Below are positions 27,560 through 35,426 of a DNA stretch of 64,000 nucleotides, piece by piece. Made by a program: the position numbers and the translations under genes. The first letter of the stretch is position 1; every line of letters starts with the position of its first letter. Source of the stretch: Candidatus Sericytochromatia bacterium (GTDB taxonomy: Bacteria > Cyanobacteriota > Sericytochromatia > UBA7694); the NCBI GenBank assembly GCA_018780035.1, contig JADMKE010000016.1:310001-374000 (forward strand), given 5' to 3'. The notes under the pieces were generated by a model. The model ran no database searches. It saw only the letters and a list, made by a program, of their open reading frames with translations, and had not been told where the DNA came from.

Positions 27560-29002
27560 CTAGCCCATCAGCCCCTTGATCCAATTTAAGACAAAAACTC
27601 CATTGGTTTTTGAAACCTTGGGATCGGCCTTGACCTGAGACAGGCGCTCGACAAAAACCTGTTTTTCTTCGGCCTTCATATCGCTGCGGCCCTGCCACTC
27701 AAAGAAGCTGTCTTGGGCCATTTGGTTGACGGTTTCTTTGGTGATTTCTGTGACCGTTTCAATTTCTTCGTTGGAGAAATTGCCCTGGATATGCGACATG
27801 GCCGTTTCAATATCCTGATCAAGCAGGGGCTTGTCTTTTTCTTTTTCGAGCATGTCCATTTGGCGCAGCAAAGAGGCCATTTGAACCTTGTGAATAATGC
27901 CTTTGTCAACCAAGAGTTTGTCAAACGTGACGACATTGCCGATCTTGACTTCGGGCTGGAGGAAGGCAAAACCCACAGGTTTGTCTTCTTGGCTGAGTTT
28001 ATTGGATTTGATCAATTGCTTTTTGGCAATGTCGATCTGGGAGATAATCGGCGTAAAGAGCGCACCTTCGTCGGTATAGGTCATGACCATCAGACTCTTG
28101 CGATCCGGGCTGATGGCGATCAGATCACAGGGATCATCCACTTCGCTGAAGCGCTTGCCAGGCAATAAAATGGTGCCCTGGTGGGAGTAGTCTTGCATGG
28201 AGAAGATCATGACGGCGGGCTCTTTGCTGACATCGGCCAAAACGGCGAAGATCAGACCGAGTTTATCGTCGAGGGTCAGATTGCCCAAAATGCCGTGTTC
28301 GGTGTAGATCCGCTCTTTTTGGCGATTGGCGGGGTTGATCACCAGAATATCCGGGGTTTGGTGGTCGGTGATATACATGGTTTTGGTCTGTTGCGAATAG
28401 GCCACGTTGATCGCTTTTTTGCTGCCAGGATCGCGAACCTGCAATTGGGCAGTGGTTTGGCTCAAGGCAAAGTCGGCCATGGTCAGCGTGCCTGCGGCCC
28501 GATCCATCAGAAAAATACCGCTGTTTTGGTTGGGGGGAATAAAAAAGTCGTAGGGGCCGCGCTGGATCTGATTGGTGGGAATCATGGTGTTGAGCAGCAT
28601 ATTCATCTGGTAGGCCTGGTTCTTGAGCCAGACATAGCCCCCTTTGAAGCTGGGGGTGATCTCGGATCTGCCGCGATCTTGTACACCTGTAAACAGGCCT
28701 TTGTCGTTAAACAGGGCCACTTTGTTGGAGGCATAAGCCACCCAGTCGCCTTGAAAAGCGGGGGAGGGCATGTCAAAAGAGGCCCATTCGTCCATGGCAT
28801 TGGTATTGGGGTCGTTGGCTGTACGGTCTCTCAACAACAGACGGCCACTGTCGTGCTCCAGCAGGTAATTGCACTGCAGGGCTTCGATTTTCATGAGGAT
28901 ATACGTCTGAACAGCCATGGCCAGCTGAGAGGCGGAGGCCAGGTTTTGTTGAACGGCCAAAGAGCAGAGTTTTTGAACGGATTCGCTAGTCGTTATCGGC
29001 AT
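27560..29002 (-). CDS. Hypothetical protein with propeller-like repeats
   Basis: I start at the ATG at 29002-29000 (480 residues); a TTG at 29047 would add 15 residues. No signal peptide is evident. The central part (about 60-330) has repeats of the form V-A-Y-x-x-x-T-x-x-x-Y-I-T-D-H and L-x-V-x-x-P-A-x-R, as in WD/NHL-type beta-propellers. The C-terminal 130 residues are helical and charged (EKEKDKPLLDQDIETAM). The family is not recognised. It is divergent from the MerC-domain gene and shares a gap with twin palindromes. Confidence 0.65.
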   Translation of the reverse strand: MPITTSESVQKLCSLAVQQNLASASQLAMAVQTYILMKIEALQCNYLLEHDSGRLLLRDRTANDPNTNAMDEWASFDMPSPAFQGDWVAYASNKVALFNDKGLFTGVQDRGRSEITPSFKGGYVWLKNQAYQMNMLLNTMIPTNQIQRGPYDFFIPPNQNSGIFLMDRAAGTLTMADFALSQTTAQLQVRDPGSKKAINVAYSQQTKTMYITDHQTPDILVINPANRQKERIYTEHGILGNLTLDDKLGLIFAVLADVSKEPAVMIFSMQDYSHQGTILLPGKRFSEVDDPCDLIAISPDRKSLMVMTYTDEGALFTPIISQIDIAKKQLIKSNKLSQEDKPVGFAFLQPEVKIGNVVTFDKLLVDKGIIHKVQMASLLRQMDMLEKEKDKPLLDQDIETAMSHIQGNFSNEEIETVTEITKETVNQMAQDSFFEWQGRSDMKAEEKQVFVERLSQVKADPKVSKTNGVFVLNWIKGLMG

Positions 29003-29093
29003 ACCTAAATCAAACCAGATTTCCCAATTTGGTATTTTCCATTGCAAATCCCGTCTTTAAGCCGGGCAATTGCTTTCTACAGTTATATCATGC

Positions 29094-29106
29094 TCAAGCT
29101 GCTTGA
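29094..29106. promoter_or_regulatory. Palindrome TCAAGC-T-GCTTGA (candidate operator)
   Basis: A perfect 6-bp inverted repeat with a one-base centre, in the gap between two divergent genes. Its core, CAAGCTGCTTG, matches the core of the palindrome at 29204-29224 except for the central base. This suggests one regulator binding both sites. Confidence 0.45.
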
Positions 29107-29203
29107 TACGAATCTAGAGCAAATGGAACAGTTAGCTACATTGTACCCCGATTTGCAAAAATACATGTGCCCCAGGGCACATCAGACCCGCGTATGAAAA
29201 AGA

Positions 29204-29224
29204 AAATGCAAGCCGCTTGCATTT
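29204..29224. promoter_or_regulatory. Perfect 9-bp inverted repeat overlapping the MerC-gene -35
   Basis: AAATGCAAG and CTTGCATTT are separated by three bases (CCG). The right arm covers the TTGCAT -35 element (29217-29222), so a bound repressor would block RNA polymerase. Confidence 0.6.
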
Positions 29225-29246
29225 AACTTGTCGATCCCACTATACT
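29217..29246 (+). promoter_or_regulatory. Promoter of the MerC-domain gene
   Basis: TTGCAT (29217-29222), 18 bases, TATACT (29241-29246). The predicted transcription start is near 29253, downstream of the TTG at 29228, so the true start codon is later. Confidence 0.55.
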
Positions 29247-29287
29247 TAAATAACCCCATTTACCCACAGGAAACCTGTTTTTTGAAA

Positions 29288-29749
29288 ATGCTTCTCCCAG
29301 ACCGTTCGCTTAAACATGTGGACCAGCTTGGCGCCAGCCTCTCTTTGGTCTGTGCTTTGCACTGTGCACTGCAGCCGCTTTTGCTCGTGGCTTTGCCGCT
29401 GGTGGGATTGGGTTTTCTCATGAACGAATTGCTTGAAACGATCTTTTTGGGTTTTTCGCTCACCTTGGCTGCCTGGTCTTTTTTTTCGGGCTATGCCCAT
29501 CACCGCCGTTCGGCTGTTTTTGCTTTTTGGGGTGTGGCAGCCACCTTGATTGCCCTGAGCCGGATGCCTTGGTTTGAAACATATGAAATGATTCTGGCTG
29601 TCTGTGGGGCTTTGTCTTTGGTCTCGGGCCATTTGCTCAATCAATACCTGCATCGTCAAGCCCACGCCGTGATCTATTCCGAGATTCCCACAGAAGCGGC
29701 GCTGACAGGACAGCTGGTGGCCGTAGACGCTCACGCTTGTAAACACTAA
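29288..29749 (+). CDS. MerC-domain membrane protein
   Basis: The 153-residue protein has four hydrophobic helices and the MerC opening signature LGASLSLVCALHCALQPLLL, whose C-A-L-H-C pair (residues about 20-24) binds metal ions in mercury transporters. Chromosomal MerC-domain proteins outside mer operons often have unknown cargo. The start is set at ATG 29288; TTG 29282, only 8 bases from AGGAAA, is an alternative. The last residues (VDAHACKH) add a His/Cys-rich tail. The promoter overlaps a strong palindrome, so metal- or stress-dependent control is plausible. Confidence 0.75.
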   Translation: MLLPDRSLKHVDQLGASLSLVCALHCALQPLLLVALPLVGLGFLMNELLETIFLGFSLTLAAWSFFSGYAHHRRSAVFAFWGVAATLIALSRMPWFETYEMILAVCGALSLVSGHLLNQYLHRQAHAVIYSEIPTEAALTGQLVAVDAHACKH

Positions 29750-29858
29750 ATTTAGGCGTTTTTGTTCTTTTTTTATTCTTCTCTCGACGTATCGCTGATT
29801 GTTTCTTTTTTGCATTGTTTAATCGTTTTTGCCTATTGAAAATAAAATAATAAACGAT

Positions 29859-29887
29859 TTGACTTATTAATGAATCTCCCGCATACT
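29859..29887 (+). promoter_or_regulatory. Promoter of the peroxiredoxin-glutaredoxin gene
   Basis: TTGACT (29859-29864), 17 bases, CATACT (29882-29887), giving a start about 30 bases before the ATG. An AATCGTTT/AAACGATT inverted repeat (29821-29828, 29852-29859) reaches the -35 and may be a stress-regulator site. Confidence 0.6.
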
Positions 29888-29924
29888 AAACTCAAAACGT
29901 ATACAAACCAAGGAGATACCCAAG

Positions 29925-30659
29925 ATGAAAAACAGTGAAGGTCAAAAAGTTCCCCAGGTCGTGTTTAAAACCCGTACCCCCGAAGGCAATTGGCTCGATG
30001 TCTCGACCGATGATGTCTTTGCGGGTAAAACGGTGGTGGTCTTTGCGCTGCCGGGGGCCTTTACCCCCACCTGCTCCAGCACCCATGTCCCCGGTTATAA
30101 TGCGCTTGCCCCCGTCTTTCGTGAAAATGGCGTGGATGAAATTGTCTGCTTGTCTGTCAATGATGCCTTTGTCATGGATGCCTGGAAAAAAGACCAAAGC
30201 GCTGAACAAATCCGCTTTTTGCCCGATGGCAATGGTGAGTTTAGCGAGGCCTTGGGCCTGCTGGTAGATAAAAGTGCGATTGGTTTTGGCAAACGCTCTT
30301 GGCGCTATTCGATGCTGGTGCGCGACGGCGTGATTGAAAAGATGTTTCTTGAACCCGAAAAACCTGGAGATCCCTTTGAGGTCTCCGATGCCGACACCAT
30401 GTTGAACTTTATCAATCCCGAAGCCAAAACTCCTGAGTATATCTCGCTGCTTAGCCGTGCCGGTTGCCCCCACTGTGCCCGTGCCAAAAATATGCTCAAA
30501 GCCCGTGGCCTGGCCTTTGAAGAAATTGAACTCAATGACCGTGTGACCACCCGTTCGATTGAAGCGATTACGGGCAAAGCCACCACCCCTCAGATCTTTA
30601 TTGGGGGACGCCATATTGGTGGGGCCGACGATTTGGCAGCCTTTTTAGGCCAGAAATAA
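29925..30659 (+). CDS. Peroxiredoxin-glutaredoxin fusion (Prx5/Grx hybrid)
   Basis: The 244-residue protein joins a Prx5-type peroxiredoxin (1-165) to a glutaredoxin (about 170-244). The peroxidatic Cys is C50 in GAFTPTCSSTH. The glutaredoxin active site is CPHC (181-184), followed by TPQIFIGGRHIGGADDL for glutathione binding. Such hybrids reduce peroxides with electrons delivered through their own glutaredoxin domain. AAGGAG lies before the ATG. The next gene, 20 bases downstream, encodes a pyridine-nucleotide disulfide oxidoreductase that could supply the electrons. Confidence 0.95.
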   Translation: MKNSEGQKVPQVVFKTRTPEGNWLDVSTDDVFAGKTVVVFALPGAFTPTCSSTHVPGYNALAPVFRENGVDEIVCLSVNDAFVMDAWKKDQSAEQIRFLPDGNGEFSEALGLLVDKSAIGFGKRSWRYSMLVRDGVIEKMFLEPEKPGDPFEVSDADTMLNFINPEAKTPEYISLLSRAGCPHCARAKNMLKARGLAFEEIELNDRVTTRSIEAITGKATTPQIFIGGRHIGGADDLAAFLGQK

Positions 30660-30679
30660 ACGAGAGAGAGGTTTTTACC

Positions 30680-32125
30680 ATGAAGGTATATCAGACAGAC
30701 GTAGCGGTGATCGGTGGCGGTACAGCCGGGCTGGCTGCTTGGCGGGAAGCCACGCGGGCTGGGGCCCATGCCCTTTTGATCGAAGGGGGCCCCTATGGTA
30801 CAACCTGTGCGCGGGTCGGTTGTATGCCCAGCAAACTCTTGATTGCTGCCGCTGATTCCGCTCGCAGCGTGCGTCTGGCCCCAACCTTTGGGGTGGAGGC
30901 TTCTCTCAATCGGATCGATGGCCAAGCTGTGATGCAACGGGTGCGCAGTGAACGTGACCGCTTTGTGGGCTTTGTGCTAGAAGGGGTTGAAAATATTCCT
31001 GCAGACCAGCGCCTGCAGGGCTACGCCCGTTTTCTCAAACCGAATTTGCTGCAAGTGGGGGAAGAGATCCAAATTGAAGCCAAAACTGTGGTTATAGCGA
31101 CGGGTTCGAGCCCTTTGTTGCCCCCTCTCTTGCAGGGTTTGGGGGATCGCTTGGTGGACAACGAGGCCCTGTTTAATTGGTCAGATTTGCCGCGTTCGGT
31201 CGCGGTTTTTGGGGCCGGGATTATTGGTCTGGAGCTGGGCCAAGCTTTGCACCAACTCGGCGTACGTATCCACCTTTTGGGGGCCCGTGGAGGTGTAGCT
31301 GGACTCAATGACCCCTTGGTCAAAGCCGAGGCCATTCGCCTCTTTGCTGCCGAATTTCCCTTTCAGCCCGATGCCCAGGTCGAAAAGGTAGAGCGCACCG
31401 AAGCGGGGGTAAGCGTGACATACCGCTCAGAAGCGGGTACTCTGGTCAGCGAAAGCTTTGATTGTGTGTTGGCTGCAACTGGGCGCAAACCCAATCTGGG
31501 CAATTTGGGCCTGGAAAATCTGGACCTGACGGTGAATACACAAGGTGTGCCCCATTTTGATGCGCTGACGATGCAAGTGGGAGATCTGCCGGTGTTTTTG
31601 GCGGGAGATGTGAACAGCGATCGCCCGCTCTTACATGAAGCTGCGGATGAAGGCCGGATTGCTGGTCACAATGCGGCGATGTGGCCACAAATTCAACCCG
31701 GCCACCGCCGTTCACCCCTGGCGGTGGTCTTTACCCACCCCCAAGTGGCTATGATCGGTCAACGCTATGATCAGCTGGATCTTTCTTGTACTGCGATCGG
31801 TGAGGTCTCATTTGCCAACCAGGGCCGCAGCCGGGTGATGCTCGAAAATGCAGGGCTGCTGCGGATCTACGCGGATTACCGCACACGCCGCTTGCTTGGC
31901 GCTGAGATGATTGGCCCGCGTGCCGAACATCTGGCCCATTTGCTGGCTTGGGCCCATCAGCAGCAGCTCACGATCGATGCCCTATTGGAGATGCCTTTTT
32001 ACCATCCCGTGATTGAAGAAGGGGTGCGAACGGCGTTGCAGGCCACCCACAAGGCGTTGCAGGCCGGCCCCCCCAAAGGCTGCGGCGATTGTGCCTTGCC
32101 TGAATTGCAGGACATGCTGGCCTAG
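30680..32125 (+). CDS. Dihydrolipoyl-dehydrogenase-type FAD disulfide oxidoreductase
   Basis: The 481-residue class I flavoenzyme has an FAD site GGGTAGLAA (12-20), the redox disulfide C43/C48 in TTCARVGCMPSK, an NAD(P) site GAGIIGLELG, and the C-terminal HPVIEE His-Glu pair. It resembles dihydrolipoamide dehydrogenases of the long-linker type, but no 2-oxoacid dehydrogenase genes are nearby. It ends with a further CGDC motif (C468, C471), which standard E3 enzymes lack. As it follows the Prx-Grx fusion, a role as reductase for that protein or for a low-molecular-weight disulfide is inferred. Confidence 0.88.
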   Translation: MKVYQTDVAVIGGGTAGLAAWREATRAGAHALLIEGGPYGTTCARVGCMPSKLLIAAADSARSVRLAPTFGVEASLNRIDGQAVMQRVRSERDRFVGFVLEGVENIPADQRLQGYARFLKPNLLQVGEEIQIEAKTVVIATGSSPLLPPLLQGLGDRLVDNEALFNWSDLPRSVAVFGAGIIGLELGQALHQLGVRIHLLGARGGVAGLNDPLVKAEAIRLFAAEFPFQPDAQVEKVERTEAGVSVTYRSEAGTLVSESFDCVLAATGRKPNLGNLGLENLDLTVNTQGVPHFDALTMQVGDLPVFLAGDVNSDRPLLHEAADEGRIAGHNAAMWPQIQPGHRRSPLAVVFTHPQVAMIGQRYDQLDLSCTAIGEVSFANQGRSRVMLENAGLLRIYADYRTRRLLGAEMIGPRAEHLAHLLAWAHQQQLTIDALLEMPFYHPVIEEGVRTALQATHKALQAGPPKGCGDCALPELQDMLA

Positions 32126-32128
32126 CGG

Positions 32129-32842
32129 CTATTCCCGCTTTTGGTAAAGCCTTGCCACGTCTTTGCCCCAGGAGAAAAAGGTCTCCACCTCGCTAAGCAA
32201 TTCCAGCCGGGGATCCTCCAGGGTGTGGGTCAATACCAAGAGGCGTGTGCCGGGCTTGCATTCTTTAAAGAACTTGTCCAGAATCGCCTCACGCAGGGTT
32301 ACAGGAAAACAAGTCCAAGCGGCGTAAAAGAGTGTACCGCGCGAAAAATTGAAGTGCAAAAAGTCCAGGTTGTGAAATTGCAAGCCCTCAAAATGCAGAT
32401 TGTATGGTGGTTCTGAGAGTTCTGTCATGATCTCTTTGGCGTTGAGAATAAAGGTGTTTAGCGCTTCCAGGCCGATCGCTTGAATGCCAAAGACCTGCTG
32501 CATAAAAAAGCAAAAATGCCCCGTGCCACAGCCGAGTTCGACAAAGACCTCATCAGGCCGAAGCTCCAGCTTTTCGGTTAGGCGCAGCAGAGCCACCCAG
32601 GGAGTGGCTCCGTAGATATAACGTTCGTCTTGGGCGATTTTACGGTGAATGCGCTCCATCAGCGAGATATCGTGGGCGCCATATTGCACACGGATATAAC
32701 GCCGCTCAAAGGCCTCCATCACGGGCCGCAACTGGGGGTATTTGGCCAGGATCTGTTTCTTCTGGCGGTTAAAAATAAAGGGCCGACTGAGTTGGTCAAC
32801 TTTGCGGTAGACAAAGCCAATCAGGCGGTGCAAGTTCAACAT
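32129..32842 (-). CDS. Class I SAM-dependent methyltransferase
   Basis: The 237-residue protein has motif I as VFVELGCGTGHF (99-110), followed by IGLEALNTFILNAKEI (motif II acidic residue E) and a downstream LHFEGLQFHNLDFLHF. There is no membrane segment, although N-terminal Lys/Arg-rich helices suggest membrane association. The substrate is unknown. The start has a strong GGAGG, 7 bases upstream, that is part of an inverted repeat with the preceding leader. The convergent flavoenzyme stops 3 bases away. Confidence 0.8.
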   Translation of the reverse strand: MLNLHRLIGFVYRKVDQLSRPFIFNRQKKQILAKYPQLRPVMEAFERRYIRVQYGAHDISLMERIHRKIAQDERYIYGATPWVALLRLTEKLELRPDEVFVELGCGTGHFCFFMQQVFGIQAIGLEALNTFILNAKEIMTELSEPPYNLHFEGLQFHNLDFLHFNFSRGTLFYAAWTCFPVTLREAILDKFFKECKPGTRLLVLTHTLEDPRLELLSEVETFFSWGKDVARLYQKRE

Positions 32843-32843
32843 A

Positions 32844-32900
32844 AAACGGCCTCCTTCAGCAGTATAGCCGGGGAGGCAGTATACCAGAGGGAGGCCGTTT
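32844..32900 (-). promoter_or_regulatory. Inverted repeat enclosing two -10 boxes and the ribosome binding site
   Basis: Read on the minus strand, AAACGGCCTCC (32900-32890) pairs with GGAGGCCGTTT (32854-32844), an 11-bp perfect stem with a 35-base loop. The second arm contains the GGAGG of the methyltransferase gene. The loop contains two TATACT-like -10 boxes, so transcripts starting inside the loop lack the first arm. Confidence 0.5.
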
Positions 32901-32913
32901 GAAATGGGATTGT

Positions 32914-33381
32914 TTAATTGCCGACTTGGCGCAGAGAGGCTTTCATGCCTTCGATCAGCTCCAGCATGGGGTCTTTACCAGGATTGGGGTTGGAGTTGAT
33001 CTCGGGGGGCAATTCATTTCGGCTGGCTTCGGGCAAGACCAGCCCTCGGGGTTGAGAACCCTCGGTGGTTAAAAATTGCAGCAGCGGTGCCGCTGTTTGG
33101 GCATTGCCGGGATCGATAAACTGGGCATCGATGGCTTGAATATCTGACCCAATGGTCTGGGTGTCGGGCAGGCTTAATACCGAGGCTGCCACATGATCCG
33201 CTTCTTGTTCGTAGCGATCGCTGGGTTGCGTGACTTCGGGTTTTGTTTGGGGGGCGTTGACATTTCCGACTGCACCCGTTTGCTGAGCTGCCTGGGTGGC
33301 TTCATGGTTCACTCCGGGTTTGTCCGAATTCCCCTGGTTGGCGTAGGGGTTGTGGGGCAATCCGTTGAATATGGTTGTCAT
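32914..33381 (-). CDS. Small protein with eCIS-core-like linker motif
   Basis: This 155-residue hydrophilic protein contains SDRYEQEADHVAASVLSLPD (residues about 54-73), which resembles the YEQEADRVA motif that opens the eCIS core domain (DUF4157) of extracellular contractile injection system-linked proteins. The zinc-metallopeptidase-like HExxH that normally follows is absent. The rest is Asn/Pro/Gln-rich and looks disordered. It lies downstream of a TPR-like gene on the same strand. Confidence 0.6.
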   Translation of the reverse strand: MTTIFNGLPHNPYANQGNSDKPGVNHEATQAAQQTGAVGNVNAPQTKPEVTQPSDRYEQEADHVAASVLSLPDTQTIGSDIQAIDAQFIDPGNAQTAAPLLQFLTTEGSQPRGLVLPEASRNELPPEINSNPNPGKDPMLELIEGMKASLRQVGN

Positions 33382-33393
33382 TGCTAATCTCCT

Positions 33394-33735
33394 TCAGGAT
33401 GCAAGGCATTCTTGCAAAAGTCGGGCTTCGGGCAGGTTGGGACTGAGTCGGCGAGCTGCGTTGAGATAGCGGTGTGTGCGGGGCAGATCGTTGAGTACAA
33501 AGAAAATATAGCCCAAACACAGATAGGCATAGGGGTTGCGGTTATTGAGCAAAAGCGATTCGTGCAGCAAGGTGGCCGCTTGCTTGAGTAAGGCTTTTTG
33601 CGTGTACTGACTCTGCTGAAATTGCGCCAAAAACGCCACAGCTCTTTTGTAGAGCTCCTCTGAGCGTTTCTGACGATCCTGATCGCGCGCTCCCGCTTCC
33701 TGCCGGGCAGAAGCCAGCGCTTGGAAATCCAGCAT
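33394..33735 (-). CDS. TPR-like hypothetical protein
   Basis: The 113-residue protein has helix-turn-helix repeats fitting a TPR pair in the C-terminal 70 residues (LLLNNRNPYAYLCLGYIFFV, then LNDLPRTHRYLNAARRLSPN). A charged coil with Arg/Glu/Lys makes up residues 5-40. It is a short, soluble scaffold-type protein without a signal peptide. It ends 12 bases before the next gene on the same strand and belongs to a cluster with the zinc-ribbon/SH3 protein. Confidence 0.65.
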   Translation of the reverse strand: MLDFQALASARQEAGARDQDRQKRSEELYKRAVAFLAQFQQSQYTQKALLKQAATLLHESLLLNNRNPYAYLCLGYIFFVLNDLPRTHRYLNAARRLSPNLPEARLLQECLAS

Positions 33736-33816
33736 TTCCTTGTGTGCCTCTCTTTTGACTACTTGATCTGATTATACCCCCGCTGTGGCGATTTAATACA
33801 GTCGCAAGCAGGATTT

Positions 33817-34797
33817 TTAAGGCTGGGTGGAAGGACTGACCTGTTCTTTTTCTTGCCAACCCAATAAAAGTGCGCAAATCGCCCCAATTTGGGCCACCTC
33901 GTGGTTCTTGATCGAGATATCTTCTGCTGAGCCGGTAATACAGGTTTCGAGCAAAATGGCTTTTTTATTCAGCAGCTCTGCTGGGTCTGTGGGAAACATC
34001 AGCCGGGTCATGGCCAAGGCCGTGCGCTGCCGGTCGGCAGGCTCTCCGAGAATCCAGCCCGAGAGTTTTTCGTGGTTCAACATGCGTCCGGCTGAACGCT
34101 CTGGGGATGTTTGTGTAGACGCTTGTAAAGGCGTTTGCGCGTTCTTGGGACTGCTGGAAGAGACTGAGGCGGGGGTATTTGATGGGACTGCGACAGCGCT
34201 GAGCAATTGAGCGCTGATCCAGCCCCGCTCTTTTTCGTTGATCTGGAGTTCGATCCAGGTATGGCCTTCTGCCATTTCTGTTTTGCCGGTGCCTGTGTAT
34301 ATTTCGCCGCCCTGCAGGCGCATCAGCACCTCCGCTTGCAATGAGGGTTTGCTGCGGATATTGAGCAGGCCTTGGGCGGTTTTCCAGCGCGGAGAAGCAG
34401 TGGGAGCGAGATCTTTGGCCACTTCTGCTGCTGCAGAGACGCCATTGAGATTTGTCTCGCCACTGGGGCTGTTTGTCGGATTTTCAACCGGACTCGGTGT
34501 GGCTGAAAAGACAATCGGGCTTGGCGCTTCTGCGGCTTTTTGCCAGGGCCGCCAGAGGCTAAAAACGCCCAGAATCAGCAGCAGACCAAGGGCCGCGAGG
34601 CCTGTGATCAAGCGGTGGCGCGAGAGCAGGGCTTGAAATTGATCGAGGGGCTTGGCACTCCAAAAAGAGGCGTTGGCGGCCTGGGCCTCGGGGGTGGCAT
34701 TGCTTTGCAGCAAAAAACCACAGCCCGCGCAGAACTGGTCGCCGGGCAAGATTGCGCGGTGGCATTGGGGACAGGAAAACAAATCTGACTCAGACAT
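33817..34797 (-). CDS. Zinc-ribbon membrane protein with SH3-like domain
   Basis: The 326-residue protein begins with a zinc ribbon (C9-x2-C12, C23-x2-C26), has one membrane helix (about 63-82: LITGLAALGLLLILGVFSLW), a Ser/Pro-rich linker, a bacterial SH3 domain (about 140-200: LLNIRSKPSLQAEVLMRL, ERGWISAQLL) and a C-terminal helical domain with the segment LTRLMFPTDPAEL. The SH3 domain probably binds peptidoglycan or peptides outside the cytoplasm, while the ribbon is inside. Such regulators sense envelope state; the function here is inferred. Confidence 0.75.
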   Translation of the reverse strand: MSESDLFSCPQCHRAILPGDQFCAGCGFLLQSNATPEAQAANASFWSAKPLDQFQALLSRHRLITGLAALGLLLILGVFSLWRPWQKAAEAPSPIVFSATPSPVENPTNSPSGETNLNGVSAAAEVAKDLAPTASPRWKTAQGLLNIRSKPSLQAEVLMRLQGGEIYTGTGKTEMAEGHTWIELQINEKERGWISAQLLSAVAVPSNTPASVSSSSPKNAQTPLQASTQTSPERSAGRMLNHEKLSGWILGEPADRQRTALAMTRLMFPTDPAELLNKKAILLETCITGSAEDISIKNHEVAQIGAICALLLGWQEKEQVSPSTQP

Positions 34798-34890
34798 AGC
34801 GCACTCTCTTGTTTGGTTGGGATTTTAGCAGGCCTGGAGGCGGGTGTACAGGGAAAAGGGGGGATTGCTGTTGTAAGTCAATTTGATCAA

Positions 34891-34920
34891 TTGACATTCC
34901 CACTCGAAACCGATTAGGGT
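34891..34920 (+). promoter_or_regulatory. Promoter of the doxX operon
   Basis: TTGACA (34891-34896), an 18-base spacer, and a weak TAGGGT -10 (34915-34920). The -35 is preceded by the TTGATCAA palindrome (34883-34890), which may be an operator. AGGAG (34928-34932) precedes the ATG at 34942. Confidence 0.5.
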
Positions 34921-34941
34921 AAGAGCTAGGAGATTGATGCA

Positions 34942-35409
34942 ATGATTCGCCCTTTAAACACCGTTTATACCCGTCTGATGACCCCCACACGTTACCAATT
35001 GTTACAGGACCTGGGCCTTTTCTGGTTGCGCCTGACCCTTGGCTGGCTGATGCTCGGCCATGGCATGGGCAAATTGGCCAAATATGAGACCCTGTCCAGC
35101 CAATTTCTCGATCCCTTTGGGATTGGCCCCGGAGCCAGTTTGTTGTTGGCCATCTTTGCCGAAGTGGTCTGTTCTGGGCTGATTATGTTGGGCTTGGCCA
35201 CCCGCTTTGCGGCCTTGAATTGGTTTATTACCATGTGTGTTGCCGCTTTTATCGCCCATGCTGCCGACCCCCTGAATAAAAAGGAACCTGCCCTGCTGTT
35301 TCTGATTCCCGCTGTTACTTTAATGGCGACAGGTGCTGGCCGTTTTTCAGCGGATCGTCTCTTGTGCAAACCAGCGACTGAATCTATCAGACAATCAGAG
35401 AAAGAATAA
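34942..35409 (+). CDS. DoxX-family membrane protein
   Basis: The 155-residue protein has four hydrophobic helices. The first follows the DoxX motif LRLTLGWLMLGHGMGKL (about residues 29-46), the others at about 68-87 (LAIFAEVVCSGLIMLGLATR), 94-107 and 115-135. DoxX proteins are associated with thiosulfate:quinone oxidoreductase or redox defence. Here the next gene, 17 bases downstream, is a 1-Cys peroxiredoxin, so an oxidative-stress role is supported by context. Confidence 0.85.
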   Translation: MIRPLNTVYTRLMTPTRYQLLQDLGLFWLRLTLGWLMLGHGMGKLAKYETLSSQFLDPFGIGPGASLLLAIFAEVVCSGLIMLGLATRFAALNWFITMCVAAFIAHAADPLNKKEPALLFLIPAVTLMATGAGRFSADRLLCKPATESIRQSEKE

Positions 35410-35426
35410 TCGAGGAGATACCACAT

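Noticed and set aside
29228..29287. Longer MerC-gene start at TTG 29228.
   Set aside because: It lies upstream of the -10 box and before the predicted transcription start.
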